The position numbers were made by a program, and so were the translations under genes. A model generated the notes under the pieces. That model saw only the letters and a program-made list of their open reading frames with translations, had not been told where the DNA came from and did not search any database. Positions 42,801-50,106 of a DNA stretch of 50,857 nt are shown one piece after another. Position 1 is the stretch's first letter. Each line of letters begins with the position of its first letter. The stretch comes from Actinotalea fermentans ATCC 43279 = JCM 9966 = DSM 3133 (lineage in GTDB: Bacteria; Actinomycetota; Actinomycetes; Actinomycetales; Cellulomonadaceae): NCBI GenBank assembly GCA_000767215.1, contig AXCX01000004.1, positions 1-50,857 on the forward strand, given 5' to 3'.

Positions 42801-45301
42801 CGGCGTACACGCCGGACGGGCAGGTGGCCTCGGTTGCCTACCCCGACCACGCCGTCACGTTCGGGTACGACGCCGTTGGTCGACGCACCTCCATGAAGGA
42901 TCCGATGGGGACCAGCTCGTGGGTGTACGACCCGGTGGGCCGGGTCACGAGGGCACAGGACGCCTCCGGTGCTGTCATCGGCTACGTCTACGACGCCGCA
43001 GGCAACCAGGTGCAGGTCTCCTACCCCGACGCGCGACGCCTCACCCGGGAGTTCGATGCCCGCGGCCTCGCGACCACGCAGGCAGACGCCACCGGCACGA
43101 CTCGGTTCTCCTACGACGCTGACGGGAACCTGTCGGTGACATCCCGGCCGACCGGGGTCGTAACCTCGCTGACGCGCGACCTCAACGGACGCGTCACCGG
43201 GATGACGCACACCGGCAGCGGCGCGGCACCCGGGACCTCCCCGGCGGGGAACTCGTCTGCGAACGCGCCGGGCAACGCCTTCGGCCACTGCAAGGACAAC
43301 CCGACGGGCCACCCGAACCAGCAGCCTGCCTGCACCACCTCGACCCTCGTCGTGTCCTACACCTACGACCCGCGCGGCCTGGTGACCACGCGGACCGTGA
43401 CCACGGACGAGGCGATTACGACCACCGAGTACGCGCACGACGCCCTGGGCCGCCTGGTGTCATCCACGACCGGCGGGTACGTCGCCACGTACGGGTGGGA
43501 TGCGGCGTCGAACCTGGTTGCGGAGGTGACGTCGGACGACCCGACCACCCCCATCGACGCGGACGGATGGTCCGCGCTCCGCTCGGTCAACGCGATCAAC
43601 CAAACCACGACGATCGTGACCGACTACGCACACGCCCCGGTCCCGCACACCGAGACGGTCGCGCTCACCTATGACTTGCGGGGGAACCGGACCGGGCAGA
43701 CCACGACGACGACCTCGGGCGGTGCCACGCACACGCAGGCACGCATCGCCTACGCCTACGACGCCGCCGACCGGCTGGTCCGCGAACACGACGCCGGGGC
43801 GAACCTCAACAACGCCCGCGACGACATCATCACCACCTGGGGCCGGGACGGCCTGGGCAGGGCACTGGTCGAGACGCAGAACGGCACCGCCCAACGCCGG
43901 GTGTTTGACGGGTCGCTGGCCGTGGCCGACGGGCCCACGCGGATCACCCGCGGGCCTGCCGGCGAAGCGCTGGTGGAGACCACGGACACCGTCGTGGGTC
44001 ACGGCCGCAACGCCACGACGGTCCCGGTGGCGGTCGACGTGCTCGCCGACCTCCTCGGCACCCCGCTGAGCATTGCCGAGGCCGGGGTGGTTTCCGACGA
44101 CCTGGCCTGGACCGGCGCCTTCGGCAATGTCGTCGCCACACCCGGCTGGGACACCGTCACGGGCTACACCGGGCACCTGGAGGCGGCCGGGCTGGTCGAG
44201 ACGCCCACCCGCACCTACGACCCCGCATCACGGGTGTGGGTGCAGGAGGACACCTGGCCGGGCACCGCTACGGTCGCCGCGACGCAGAACCGGTACACCT
44301 ACGCCCAGGGCGCCCCGGAGACCCTGGTCGACCCGACCGGGCGGATGGCCGCCCAGGCGGCGATCCTGGCCCAACGGCTGCCCGCGGAAGAACTTGCCTA
44401 CGTCCTGGGGCTCATGGCGATGTGCCGGGTGTTCCCCGCGGAGAACCAGTGCCGGCCCTTCGAGGACGACGGCGTGCCGACGTGGACGCAGATGGACCTC
44501 GACACCTACCGCTCCAACCTGCAGGCCGCGATGGTCGGCCTGCAGTACGGCATGGAGCAAGGCACCATCAGCCCCGACCGCGCGACCGCCGTCGCCCAAG
44601 CGATGCGACTGCTCAAGCTCGGCGTGCCCACGGACTTCATGAGCCCCCAGGAAGCGTTCGAGTCCCTTGGAGCCACGGCGGCCGGGGCGCTGGTCGCTGG
44701 TGGGGTCTTCGTGATCTGCGAAGCAGGCACCGGAGGGGCGGGCAGCTACGGCTGCGCCTTCATCGCCGGCGCAGCCGGCGGTGCCACAACGGCGGCGCTT
44801 GGCTACACCACGTCGACCCCGCAGTATCGTTGGGACGGGGGTGATGCCTCCCTGTACATCGGCACGGGCGCTCTCATCGGCGGCACACTCTCGGTGGCCG
44901 GACGGGGCTTCTTCGGACCGGGCACCAGCGGAAGCGCGGCGGGGCCTGGCACGGCTAACACCGCGCCAGCGTTCGGCTCCCTCTCAAATGCGGAGGCCCG
45001 CGCTTGGTATCTTGCTCAAGAGCAGCAAATCGCAGCCCGAAACGCAGAGATGATCGCCGCCGGGGTTCCCGCCGAGGTCCGTGCCCAGATGGCATTTGAG
45101 GCGCGAAACGCAATACGTTCACAGGCGCGTGCCGCAATGTCCGATCGGGAGGCGGCTGCCGCGCTTTCACGGTCGGATCCGAATCTCACCTGGGAACAGG
45201 TGCTCCAGAAGTATGACGGGGACTTCGACGCCATTGCACAGGCTGCATCGAGGTCGCGAACATCCGTGAACCAGCAGTACGGATTGGGGGAGCAGAGGTG
45301 A
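36893..45301 (+). CDS. Giant secreted Rhs/YD-repeat polymorphic toxin
   Basis: About 2,802 residues. GTG 36893 has GGGGG upstream and starts a Sec-type signal peptide (LATSALLITGALVQPAAAA). Residues about 240-380 resemble an Amidase_3 fold end (ARVELGYLDHNYDHAVI). From about 595 there is the DUF6531-like entry (GDPVNLATGNVTQSEE), then several dozen YD repeats (YDAAGRV-type with DPTGATTT), which build a hollow shell. The Rhs core end is near 2445-2484 (NRYTYAQGAPETLVDPTGR). The last 318 residues are a Gly/Ala hydrophobic segment and an unrecognised toxin tip ending ASRSRTSVNQQYG. The tip DNA is visibly less GC-rich than the repeats. Confidence 0.93.
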   Translation: MSVHAPSAIAAPSRRLRGACAALATSALLITGALVQPAAAAGSAPVLKPAEPFMVQNGGVTASVWSDDPGVAGGTATLRLAPTTGDVPEGAVSEVATFAATDASGAALTRWPGAAALSGGLVDEPWSAELSAPGVEVAFAREALEVRDDALTTLQVWHRTTDDAEWAPVPSAWLPARGAVVAQADSTGDFVVAPSAPRAAPVVALDLDDDAARAMWDGEVVGELPTTAAVAELFEGYVEDACMADVLITRSAETAVVDPAMRAAAVTRTRPTLALTLGFDATDGLPGGTAETGGARVWSTDTALAAAMTDALVTYTGRPARTVDSTELGTARPVADAAQVADATYARVELGYLDHNYDHAVIAHRPELYAQALARAVVSTLDRSGECWPRPSAAAGTVVAGGHGFSRGTDAHVLPMAEGDEGSWWGGVNQRFEEVDEGGVTATYSVTAFPAEGEPGTVRVNASWDIDPHQDMLSRFWTAIREVGWWLDIVVASLGEGSGDFELYPAFSPVFSYDPATGNASSLGNISSWVSYRVDGDWDGHVYVLNSSDDPILAWTAPWAAPPLPPGPFLPLPPDRDVLALLAGYGLTYEQIYGGDPVNLATGNVTQSEELLALTGVGDQMIDLTLTYNGGDGRITPVGRGWNFAYSAWAQKYDGGGVLITGANGQGLYFTPDGGGYASPPAARATLAKTADGVVLTRIDGTQETYTIDPLTGTGVLTGVVDRQGNAYTLAYASRARGGEGAVFAPLASITDEGGQQVVVTTTSTGRITGFTRPDGAAWTLGYDGDNLTSITDAAGHTRSFAYDDAGYLTSITRADGVVEVTNAYDLDHRVAVQVDGRGLRRTFAYDGDGTTTLTDALGNSSTVVHDDAGLPERTIDAAGGVTRTEYDDARNPVTSVDALGNEHHSTFDATGRVLTTTDPLGNTTTSAYNAAGDLTSRTTTAPDGSNATTTFVLNEDGRAVETHLPDGTVMTAAYDAHGDVTSVTDAAGNTTRHSYDARGNRVQTVDAEGGTSTFEFDLANRLTASTDPTGARTVYTYDGDDNVVSVTDPIGAVTKHEYDATGTRTSTTDPLGNVTRFEHNANLQITAEIAPDGARTELAYDDEHHVTTRTNPDGTTVTFTYDALGRQVSITDEADATTTTEYDAVGNPVAVVDAEGGRTTSSFDALGQVTSVTDPLGHTTSTTWLPGGLVGQQTDAIGGVTARTYDVMGRLTGVTTPDAATTTYTYDPVGNIATITDPRGGVTAFAYDALGRQVSRTDATGAVWTTEYDGAGRIVTTTDPTGATTTNAYDAAGHLVATTDPTGGTTSTTYDAAGRVTASTDPLGRVTTLTYDEAGRVLTVTDPTGAVTTQAYDEAGRLAQLTDARGQVTTYGYDPTGRRTLMVDAAGGHWTTEYDRLGRALAETDPTGARTEYTYDAAGRRVEVTDPTGATTTTSYDTRGVAAVVTDPVGGRTTVESDPMGRPLTMTDPTGAITRIAYDAAGNATTVTDANGHTTTTVFDAANRPVSVTDGTGAATLTAYDVAGRPVSVTDPLGHATTTEYDAAGRPVAVTDPTGATTTTVYDAAGQVVKVTDPLGRITRYAYDGTGRVTEVARPDGTTITSAYNPTGQMVAQTNGRGHTIELVVDALGRPIAMTDEAGQDWATTYDARGMVTATTDPLGGTTTTEYDAAGRPVAVTDPTGGITKTTYDARGLAVVTTDAVGSQTTLTYDGAGRQLTMTLPSGATWTQTWDGVGNLLTSTDPTGATTSSTYDAADRPVTITDATGATTTTAYDAAGRVVATTDPVGATTATAYDAVGRPTSVTDAEGNTTTYAYDSVGNLVTRTTPRGGVTAWEYDAMDRPVQVTDAEGGVTATVYDGQGNAVTVTDPVGVVSAMTYDPRDLLTAVVENALPDTPAGPAVNVTTQYAYDDAGRLSSATDPRGNTTAYARDAAGRVTATTDAAGRVKATAYDAAGRPVTATAPDGQVTATAYTPDGQVASVAYPDHAVTFGYDAVGRRTSMKDPMGTSSWVYDPVGRVTRAQDASGAVIGYVYDAAGNQVQVSYPDARRLTREFDARGLATTQADATGTTRFSYDADGNLSVTSRPTGVVTSLTRDLNGRVTGMTHTGSGAAPGTSPAGNSSANAPGNAFGHCKDNPTGHPNQQPACTTSTLVVSYTYDPRGLVTTRTVTTDEAITTTEYAHDALGRLVSSTTGGYVATYGWDAASNLVAEVTSDDPTTPIDADGWSALRSVNAINQTTTIVTDYAHAPVPHTETVALTYDLRGNRTGQTTTTTSGGATHTQARIAYAYDAADRLVREHDAGANLNNARDDIITTWGRDGLGRALVETQNGTAQRRVFDGSLAVADGPTRITRGPAGEALVETTDTVVGHGRNATTVPVAVDVLADLLGTPLSIAEAGVVSDDLAWTGAFGNVVATPGWDTVTGYTGHLEAAGLVETPTRTYDPASRVWVQEDTWPGTATVAATQNRYTYAQGAPETLVDPTGRMAAQAAILAQRLPAEELAYVLGLMAMCRVFPAENQCRPFEDDGVPTWTQMDLDTYRSNLQAAMVGLQYGMEQGTISPDRATAVAQAMRLLKLGVPTDFMSPQEAFESLGATAAGALVAGGVFVICEAGTGGAGSYGCAFIAGAAGGATTAALGYTTSTPQYRWDGGDASLYIGTGALIGGTLSVAGRGFFGPGTSGSAAGPGTANTAPAFGSLSNAEARAWYLAQEQQIAARNAEMIAAGVPAEVRAQMAFEARNAIRSQARAAMSDREAAAALSRSDPNLTWEQVLQKYDGDFDAIAQAASRSRTSVNQQYGLGEQR
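39200..43140 (+). repeat. Tandem YD-repeat coding tract
   Basis: Coding units of roughly 60 bp repeat TACGACGCC and ACCGACCC themes along this stretch. It is internal protein-repeat DNA of the Rhs gene and a likely target for recombination and assembly error. Confidence 0.8.
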
Positions 45302-45552
45302 TCGATCTTACGAGTCTGATGCGCATGCCGCTGCACTGGGAACCTGACGCGACTCGCGAGCTCTGGCTGAAGGCTTCAATCGACGATGGCGAAGTCTTCA
45401 TCCGGATGAACCGCTTCCCGGAGGAGCACATGTACAGCCTTGAGCTGGGCGACGGGAAATTCACCGACTTCGATGACTTCCCGCCAACGTGGTCTCGCGG
45501 CGCACTGGCCTGGCCTGAGACGGCCCTACCTCGCTGGAATGCAGACTCGTAG
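45298..45552 (+). CDS. Putative immunity protein to the Rhs toxin
   Basis: The 84-residue acidic protein starts at GTG 45298, overlapping the Rhs stop (GTGA). It has two Trp-rich turns (LHWEPDATRELWLKA, PTWSRGALAW) and FTDFDDF. Immunity genes directly follow Rhs toxin tips, and coupling by overlap fits. No family is recognised. The lower GC matches the toxin tip. Alternative: a toxin-associated chaperone. Confidence 0.7.
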   Translation: MIDLTSLMRMPLHWEPDATRELWLKASIDDGEVFIRMNRFPEEHMYSLELGDGKFTDFDDFPPTWSRGALAWPETALPRWNADS

Positions 45553-45700
45553 GGGTCACGCCGCTCGACGAGGCTATGAAGGCGATCCCTATCGTGACTT
45601 CGTCGGTCGATTGGACGGATGGACCTGGCCGACACAGCGAGCCCAGAGGGCTGAGTGACGGCATCTCGGCCATCTGGCGAACAGCGAGGCGATGCACGGC
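45553..45700. other. Intergenic stretch, possible gene remnant
   Basis: A plus-strand frame here ends GYEGDPYRDFVGRLDGW near 45600-45640, without a good start of its own. It may be the tail of a displaced second tip or immunity gene. Nothing firm. Confidence 0.25.
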
Positions 45701-45723
45701 CAGTCCGCACCTAGTCCGCAACT
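45701..45723 (+). repeat. att left-arm repeat, copy 3
   Basis: One base differs from the other two copies (CAC for CAT). It is again 115 bp before the core, and GCAGCTCAG lies 45 bp before the core (45771). Confidence 0.7.
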
Positions 45724-45815
45724 GACCGAGAAAGGGCCCTCAAAGACAAGAACCGTCGGAAGGCATCGCTGCAGCTCAGGCCGACTTTCGGCCCTCTTGC
45801 CAGCCGCTCGAACTG

Positions 45816-45871
45816 CCACCACAAGCGTCTTTTAATCCGCGGGTTGTGGGTTCGATCCCCACGGGGCCCAC
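45816..45871 (+). repeat. Attachment site repeat 3, island-chromosome junction
   Basis: 56 bp matching the other two copies. Unlike them, no GCAGGTCAG follows at +6, which fits this being the displaced original tRNA 3' end with chromosome to the right. Confidence 0.8.
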
Positions 45872-46013
45872 CCGTGCACACCCGCCGCGCATTCGCGGAG
45901 GTCAGAGGCCCGCGTGGCGCACCGGGGCAAGCCTGATGCGGATCGCCCGCCCGCACACCGTCCCACGCGGCATCATGCCGAGGGTGGGAGCCGACGGGGA
46001 CGGGGGCTGTGCC

Positions 46014-46655
46014 GTGAGAGAGCCGCGGGTTGCTGGCATCCGGGGCCGCACGGGGTCCGGCACCGCACCGAGTCGATCGAGATCTCGCGCGCGACGACGG
46101 CCTGGCAGGGTGCGACCGATGGGGCTGGGCCTCCTGCTACCCGTGCTGGCCGCGTGCAGCTCGGGGGGCCCGGCTGCCGACTACCCCGGCTACGCCACGG
46201 TCGACGAGATGGTCGTCGCGGCGGACGTGATCGTCACGGGACGAGTCCTGAGCACCCGCGTGGAAGACGTCTACGCCGATCAGGATCTGGGGACGGATCC
46301 GAGCCTGAACCCGCAAGCCGGGGCGGCGGCGACCGCCGATCGAGGATCGGCCATCGTGGTGACCGTGGCCGAGGTCGAGGTCACGCGCGCGATGAAGGGC
46401 GACGTGCGCGAGGGCCAGGTCATCGAGGTGAGCCAACTCGGGACGCGGGACCAGCCTGCGGCCGGAACGACTCTTGTCGAGCCAGGCGACGCGGAGTACG
46501 CCTTCGTCCTGAACCGCCACGACGGGGCACCGTACGACCTCGTCAACCCCGCGCAGGGGCTGTACCGGGTCGGCCCCGACGGCGCCCTCGCCACGATCGG
46601 CCGAGGCAATGAGTTGCCGATCGAGCACGTCACCGACCTCGAGGCGCAGCCGTGA
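46014..46655 (+). CDS. Putative lipoprotein of unknown function
   Basis: The lipobox LPVLAACSSG follows a short hydrophobic run. The mature part of about 170 residues has GYATVDEMVVAADVIVTGRVLS, VTRAMKGDVREGQVIEVSQLG and YAFVLNRHDG. No name is recognised. The start is unsure: GTG 46014 gives a long Arg-rich leader, while ATG 46119 gives a very short one. It is the first gene after the island. Confidence 0.75.
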   Translation: MREPRVAGIRGRTGSGTAPSRSRSRARRRPGRVRPMGLGLLLPVLAACSSGGPAADYPGYATVDEMVVAADVIVTGRVLSTRVEDVYADQDLGTDPSLNPQAGAAATADRGSAIVVTVAEVEVTRAMKGDVREGQVIEVSQLGTRDQPAAGTTLVEPGDAEYAFVLNRHDGAPYDLVNPAQGLYRVGPDGALATIGRGNELPIEHVTDLEAQP

Positions 46656-46712
46656 CCCCGGCGCACGCCGGCCAGGTGCCGCCGTCGGCGGTGGAGGACG
46701 CGGGAACGGGAA

Positions 46713-46744
46713 GGGCCGGCCGGCGCTCGCGCACCGACCGGCCC
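46713..46744. terminator. Hairpin between convergent lipoprotein and dps genes
   Basis: GGGCCGG and CCGGCCC arms (7 bp) with an 18-nt loop. Confidence 0.45.
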
Positions 46745-46769
46745 GGGTTCCCCGTCAGGTGGGAACGTC

Positions 46770-47243
46770 TCAGCGCTCGGCCTGGAACATCCACAGGTGC
46801 TTCTCGAGCGCGGCCGTGATGCCGATCAGCAGGTCCTGGCTGACCACGTCGTGCTTCTCGGTCTCGGCGATCGCCTCGCGCAGGCGCCCGATGGCGGTGC
46901 CGAGCGCGGACACGAAGTAGTCGATCACGTCGGTGTCCTGCGCCCACCCGGTCGGGTGCTCGGGCAGGGCCGACTCCGCAGCGACGGTCTTCGCGCGGCC
47001 GTCGGGCGTCACGCCGATGGTGACGGCGCGCTCGGCGACGTCGTCGGCGTGGATGCGGACGGCGTCGACCACCTCGTCCAGCTGGAGGTGCAGGCTGCGG
47101 AAGCCACGGCCGACCAGCGTCCAGTGCGCCTGCTTGCCGACGAGGCTCAGGTCGATCAGGTCCGCGAGCACACGGTTGAGTGCCGCTCCGGTGGCCGCCT
47201 TGTCGGCGTCACCCAGGGGGCTCGTCATGGCGGGTGCAGTCAT
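46770..47243 (-). CDS. dps: Dps family ferritin-like protein
   Basis: The 157-residue protein of the Dps family oxidises and stores iron and shields DNA during stress. The ferroxidase residues are in KQAHWTLVG, LHLQLDEVVD and VRIHADDVAERA. The ATG is preceded by AGAGAGGGAGAG. Length and motifs are normal. It is the first clear housekeeping gene right of the island. Confidence 0.95.
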   Translation of the reverse strand: MTAPAMTSPLGDADKAATGAALNRVLADLIDLSLVGKQAHWTLVGRGFRSLHLQLDEVVDAVRIHADDVAERAVTIGVTPDGRAKTVAAESALPEHPTGWAQDTDVIDYFVSALGTAIGRLREAIAETEKHDVVSQDLLIGITAALEKHLWMFQAER

Positions 47244-47489
47244 CGCTCTCCCTCTCTCTCGTCGCGATCATGCCCTCCCGAGTCTGCCCGGTCCCCGGGC
47301 CGGCCGTCCGGGACTCTGGACTCTCGAAGGACCCCGTCACAGCCGGGTGAAATCCGGCGCCAGCCCCACACGACCAGGGACCAACACGACAGAACACGCA
47401 CCCACCCCCTCCCGGCGGAGCCCTCGCGGGCATGAGGATGGGGCTAGGGCCGCGCACACAGGCCCGTGGTGACACGACAGGGGACCGTG

Positions 47490-48704
47490 ATGGCCATACG
47501 CACCGAGAGCCCGTCGAGGACAGTCGTCCCGACGTCGTGGCTCGACGGCGCGATCCGGCGCGGCGCCGCCTGGCCGTGGTGGGCGACCGCGCTGTGCGTC
47601 GGCATCCTCATCGCCGCCGCGTGGCTGGCGACGTACGCCTCCGGCGGCAGCCAACGGGCGTTCCCTCACCTCTTCTACATCCCGATCATCGGCGCGGCGA
47701 TGCTCTTCGGGTTCCGCGGCGGGATCCCGGCCGCCCTGGTGTCCGCGATCGCCGTCGGGCCGCTGATGCCGCTCAACACGGCGACGGGCGAGGCCCAGCA
47801 GCCCAACGGCTGGCTCCTGCGCGCGGTCATGTTCTGCATCGTCGCGGGCGCAGCCACGCTCGCCATGGAGATCCGCGAGCGCGTCAGCGAGCAGCAGCTC
47901 ACCACCGAGATCCGCGACCGCGTCACTCGCAGCTACGGCGCAGACGAGACCGACGACGCCGTCCTGCCGGCTCTGGAGCGCGTGCTCGCCGAGGGGCTCT
48001 TCCACGTGGTCTACCAGCCCGCCTACTCGCTCGCGGACGGCCGCCTCGTCGCGGTCGAGGCGCTCACGCGGTTCGACGCCGAGCCCCGCCGCACGCCCGA
48101 CGTCTGGTTCCGCGCGGCGGCCATCGCCGGCCTCGGCACGGATCTCGAGATCGCCGCCATCGAGAAGGCCGCCGACGGCGCCCGCGACCTCCCGCGCCAC
48201 GTGTCCCTCGCGGTGAACGCCTCCCCGGCGACTCTCGCGGACCCGCGTCTGCACGCGATCCTCGCCGGCCACCCGGACCGGACGTTCGCCGTCGAGATCA
48301 CCGAGCACGCCGTCGTCGAGGACTACGCCCTGCTGCAGGAGCACCTCAGCGACCTCCGGGCCCTCGGCGTCCGCCTCGCCGTCGACGACACCGGCGCCGG
48401 GTTCTCGAGCCTGCGGCACATCGTCCAGCTGGCCCCGGACATCATCAAGATCGACATCTCGCTCGCGCAGGGCGTCGGCAGCAGCCCGCTCAAGCGCGCG
48501 CTGGCCACCTCGCTGACCGAGTTCGCGCACGCCGCGGGCGCGCGCATGGTCGTCGAGGGCATCGAGGACGTCGACGACCTGGTGGCCTGGTCGGCGCTCG
48601 GCGCCGAGGCGGTCCAGGGCTACCTCACGGGCCGACCGGGGCCGCTGCCGGTCGCCGAGACGAGCGCGATCGTCGCCGCGCTGCGCAGCCGGCTGACGGT
48701 CTGA
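47490..48704 (+). CDS. Membrane EAL domain c-di-GMP phosphodiesterase
   Basis: This 404-residue protein has an N-terminal membrane region with about four hydrophobic helices (to about residue 125) and a C-terminal EAL domain. Key positions are EALTRF, VNASPATL, EITEHAVV, DDTGAGFSSL, IKIDISLA and EGIED, so it should hydrolyse c-di-GMP. ATG 47490 has GGGGACC upstream; GTG 47466 would add eight residues. Confidence 0.92.
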   Translation: MAIRTESPSRTVVPTSWLDGAIRRGAAWPWWATALCVGILIAAAWLATYASGGSQRAFPHLFYIPIIGAAMLFGFRGGIPAALVSAIAVGPLMPLNTATGEAQQPNGWLLRAVMFCIVAGAATLAMEIRERVSEQQLTTEIRDRVTRSYGADETDDAVLPALERVLAEGLFHVVYQPAYSLADGRLVAVEALTRFDAEPRRTPDVWFRAAAIAGLGTDLEIAAIEKAADGARDLPRHVSLAVNASPATLADPRLHAILAGHPDRTFAVEITEHAVVEDYALLQEHLSDLRALGVRLAVDDTGAGFSSLRHIVQLAPDIIKIDISLAQGVGSSPLKRALATSLTEFAHAAGARMVVEGIEDVDDLVAWSALGAEAVQGYLTGRPGPLPVAETSAIVAALRSRLTV

Positions 48705-48705
48705 G

Positions 48706-49020
48706 CTAGCGGGCCACGCCGTCCGCCCCGGCGTCGGGCGCGTCCTGGGGAGCCAGGAGGAAGCCCGTGCCCTCGGGCGACGGGACGGCGTCGAGCTTCT
48801 GGTCGGCGAGGATCTCCGACGTCGTCGGCTCGACGTACACGTGCGCCGACCCGGCGTCGATGATCTCGTCGCCGTCGAGCGGCGCCGCCACCAGGGAGAG
48901 CTCGAAGGCGCCGGTCTGGGCCTCGGACTCGGCGATCCGCAGACCACCCTCCTCCGGGAGCCCGGCGCGCGCGGCGATGTCCTGCACGGCGAAGCGGGCG
49001 TTGTCGGTCAGGGTGAGCAT
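48706..49020 (-). CDS. HesB/IscA-like protein without Cys
   Basis: This 104-residue protein has the A-type Fe-S carrier fold pattern (LTDNARFAVQDIAARAGL, GGLRIAE, FELSLVAAP, VYVEPTTSEIL). The three Cys used by IscA/HesB to hold clusters are absent. Cys-less homologues occur in actinobacteria and may have lost cluster function. It converges on the EAL gene with one base between stops. Confidence 0.85.
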   Translation of the reverse strand: MLTLTDNARFAVQDIAARAGLPEEGGLRIAESEAQTGAFELSLVAAPLDGDEIIDAGSAHVYVEPTTSEILADQKLDAVPSPEGTGFLLAPQDAPDAGADGVAR

Positions 49021-49282
49021 GAGCGCTGTCCTTCCATCGAACGTCGCGGCACCGCAGGGCGGGCCTCGGACCACTCCACCGTCGGGGCGGCACGGCGCTC
49101 CCGCAACCCCTACGCCCCGGTACGTCCACATCTCGGGACGGTTCGTCCGGTACTCGCCCGGGCTCCGGACCGGCCCGCCGCACGACGCGCGAGTGCGAGA
49201 CTGTGCGCACGTCGCCCGGCGCTGGGCGGCGTGGGCACGACCACCCGAAGGACCTCGATCACCCGCACGACGAGGAGTTCCC

Positions 49283-50047
49283 ATGGCCCGCGTGTTCGTC
49301 ACCGGATCGACCGCCGGCATCGGCCGGGAGACCGCCCGGCAGCTGCTCGAGGCGGGTCACGAGGTCGTCGGGCACGCGCGGAGCGCCGAGCGGGCCGACC
49401 AGGTCCGCGCCGTCCTGCCCGGGCTCGCGGACGTCGTCGTCGGCGACCTCTCCTCCCTCGCCCAGACCCGTGCGCTCGCGGAGGCGGCCGCGGCCGCGGG
49501 GCCGTTCGACGCCGTCGTGCACAACGCGGGGATCGGCGGCGGCGCACCGGACAAGGTGCTCACCGCGGACGGGCTCGAGCGCATCTTCCAGGTCGACGCC
49601 GTGGCGCCCTACGTCCTCACCGCGCTCATGCCGCGCCCGCGCCGGCTCGTCTACCTCACCTCGGGCCTGCAGGCCGAGGGGTACGCCGAGCCCGACGAGA
49701 TCGAGTGGGGCTGGGACGGCATGCAGGCCTACGCGGACGCCAAGCTCGTCGACCTGGTCCTCGCCTGCGCGGTGTCCCGCCTGTGGCCCGACGTCGTCAC
49801 GAACGCCGTCGACCCGGGCTGGGTCCGCACCCGGCTGGGCGGGCCGAACGCGACCGACGACCTCGGACCCGGCGCGGAGACGCAGGTCTGGCTCGCGACG
49901 TCGGACGATCCCGAGGCGCTCGTCGGCGGCCGGTTCCTCAAGCACCGCACGCCGCTCGAGCCCAACCCGCAGGCGCTCGACGTCGAGCTCCAGGAGCGCG
50001 TGCTCACCCGGCTCGCCGACGTGACGGGGATCGTCCTGCCGCGCTGA
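49283..50047 (+). CDS. Short-chain dehydrogenase/reductase
   Basis: The 254-residue oxidoreductase has the NAD(P) site TGSTAGIGRE, VHNAGIGGG, a Ser in YLTSG and the Tyr-Lys pair YADAK. The substrate is unknown. The ATG has CGAGGAG upstream. Confidence 0.92.
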   Translation: MARVFVTGSTAGIGRETARQLLEAGHEVVGHARSAERADQVRAVLPGLADVVVGDLSSLAQTRALAEAAAAAGPFDAVVHNAGIGGGAPDKVLTADGLERIFQVDAVAPYVLTALMPRPRRLVYLTSGLQAEGYAEPDEIEWGWDGMQAYADAKLVDLVLACAVSRLWPDVVTNAVDPGWVRTRLGGPNATDDLGPGAETQVWLATSDDPEALVGGRFLKHRTPLEPNPQALDVELQERVLTRLADVTGIVLPR

Positions 50048-50070
50048 GACCCGCGGCGGGGTCGGGTGCC

Positions 50071-50098
50071 GGTCGGCCGGTCGGCCGGTCGGCCGGTC
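50071..50098. repeat. Short tandem repeat GGTCGGCC x3.5
   Basis: 8-bp units in tandem just after the SDR stop. They can fold into stems and may act as a terminator between convergent genes. Confidence 0.5.
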
Positions 50099-50106
50099 AG
50101 CCCGTC

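Larger units (their letters stand above)
36128..45871. mobile_element. Integrase-less att-flanked cassette B (Rhs toxin)
   Basis: A 9.7-kb segment between tRNA-Lys repeats 2 and 3, carrying one Rhs gene and a small downstream gene. No recombinase is seen. Confidence 0.65.

Noticed and set aside
39200-43140. CRISPR-like repeat array
   Set aside because: The repetition is protein-coding, varies at codon positions and lacks constant repeats with unique spacers.
39947-43438. Long minus-strand frame opposite the Rhs repeats, and other antisense frames there
   Set aside because: They mirror the YD-repeat codons and have no independent start signals or domains.
45440-45658. Second small gene after the putative immunity gene
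   Set aside because: It overlaps the immunity gene for most of its length and has no good start; at most the tail is a remnant.
24162-45871. Three tRNA-Lys genes
   Set aside because: Only the part from the anticodon loop to the acceptor 3' strand is present. The bases before CTTTTAA do not pair with the TCCGC stem and no D-arm exists. They are att scars.
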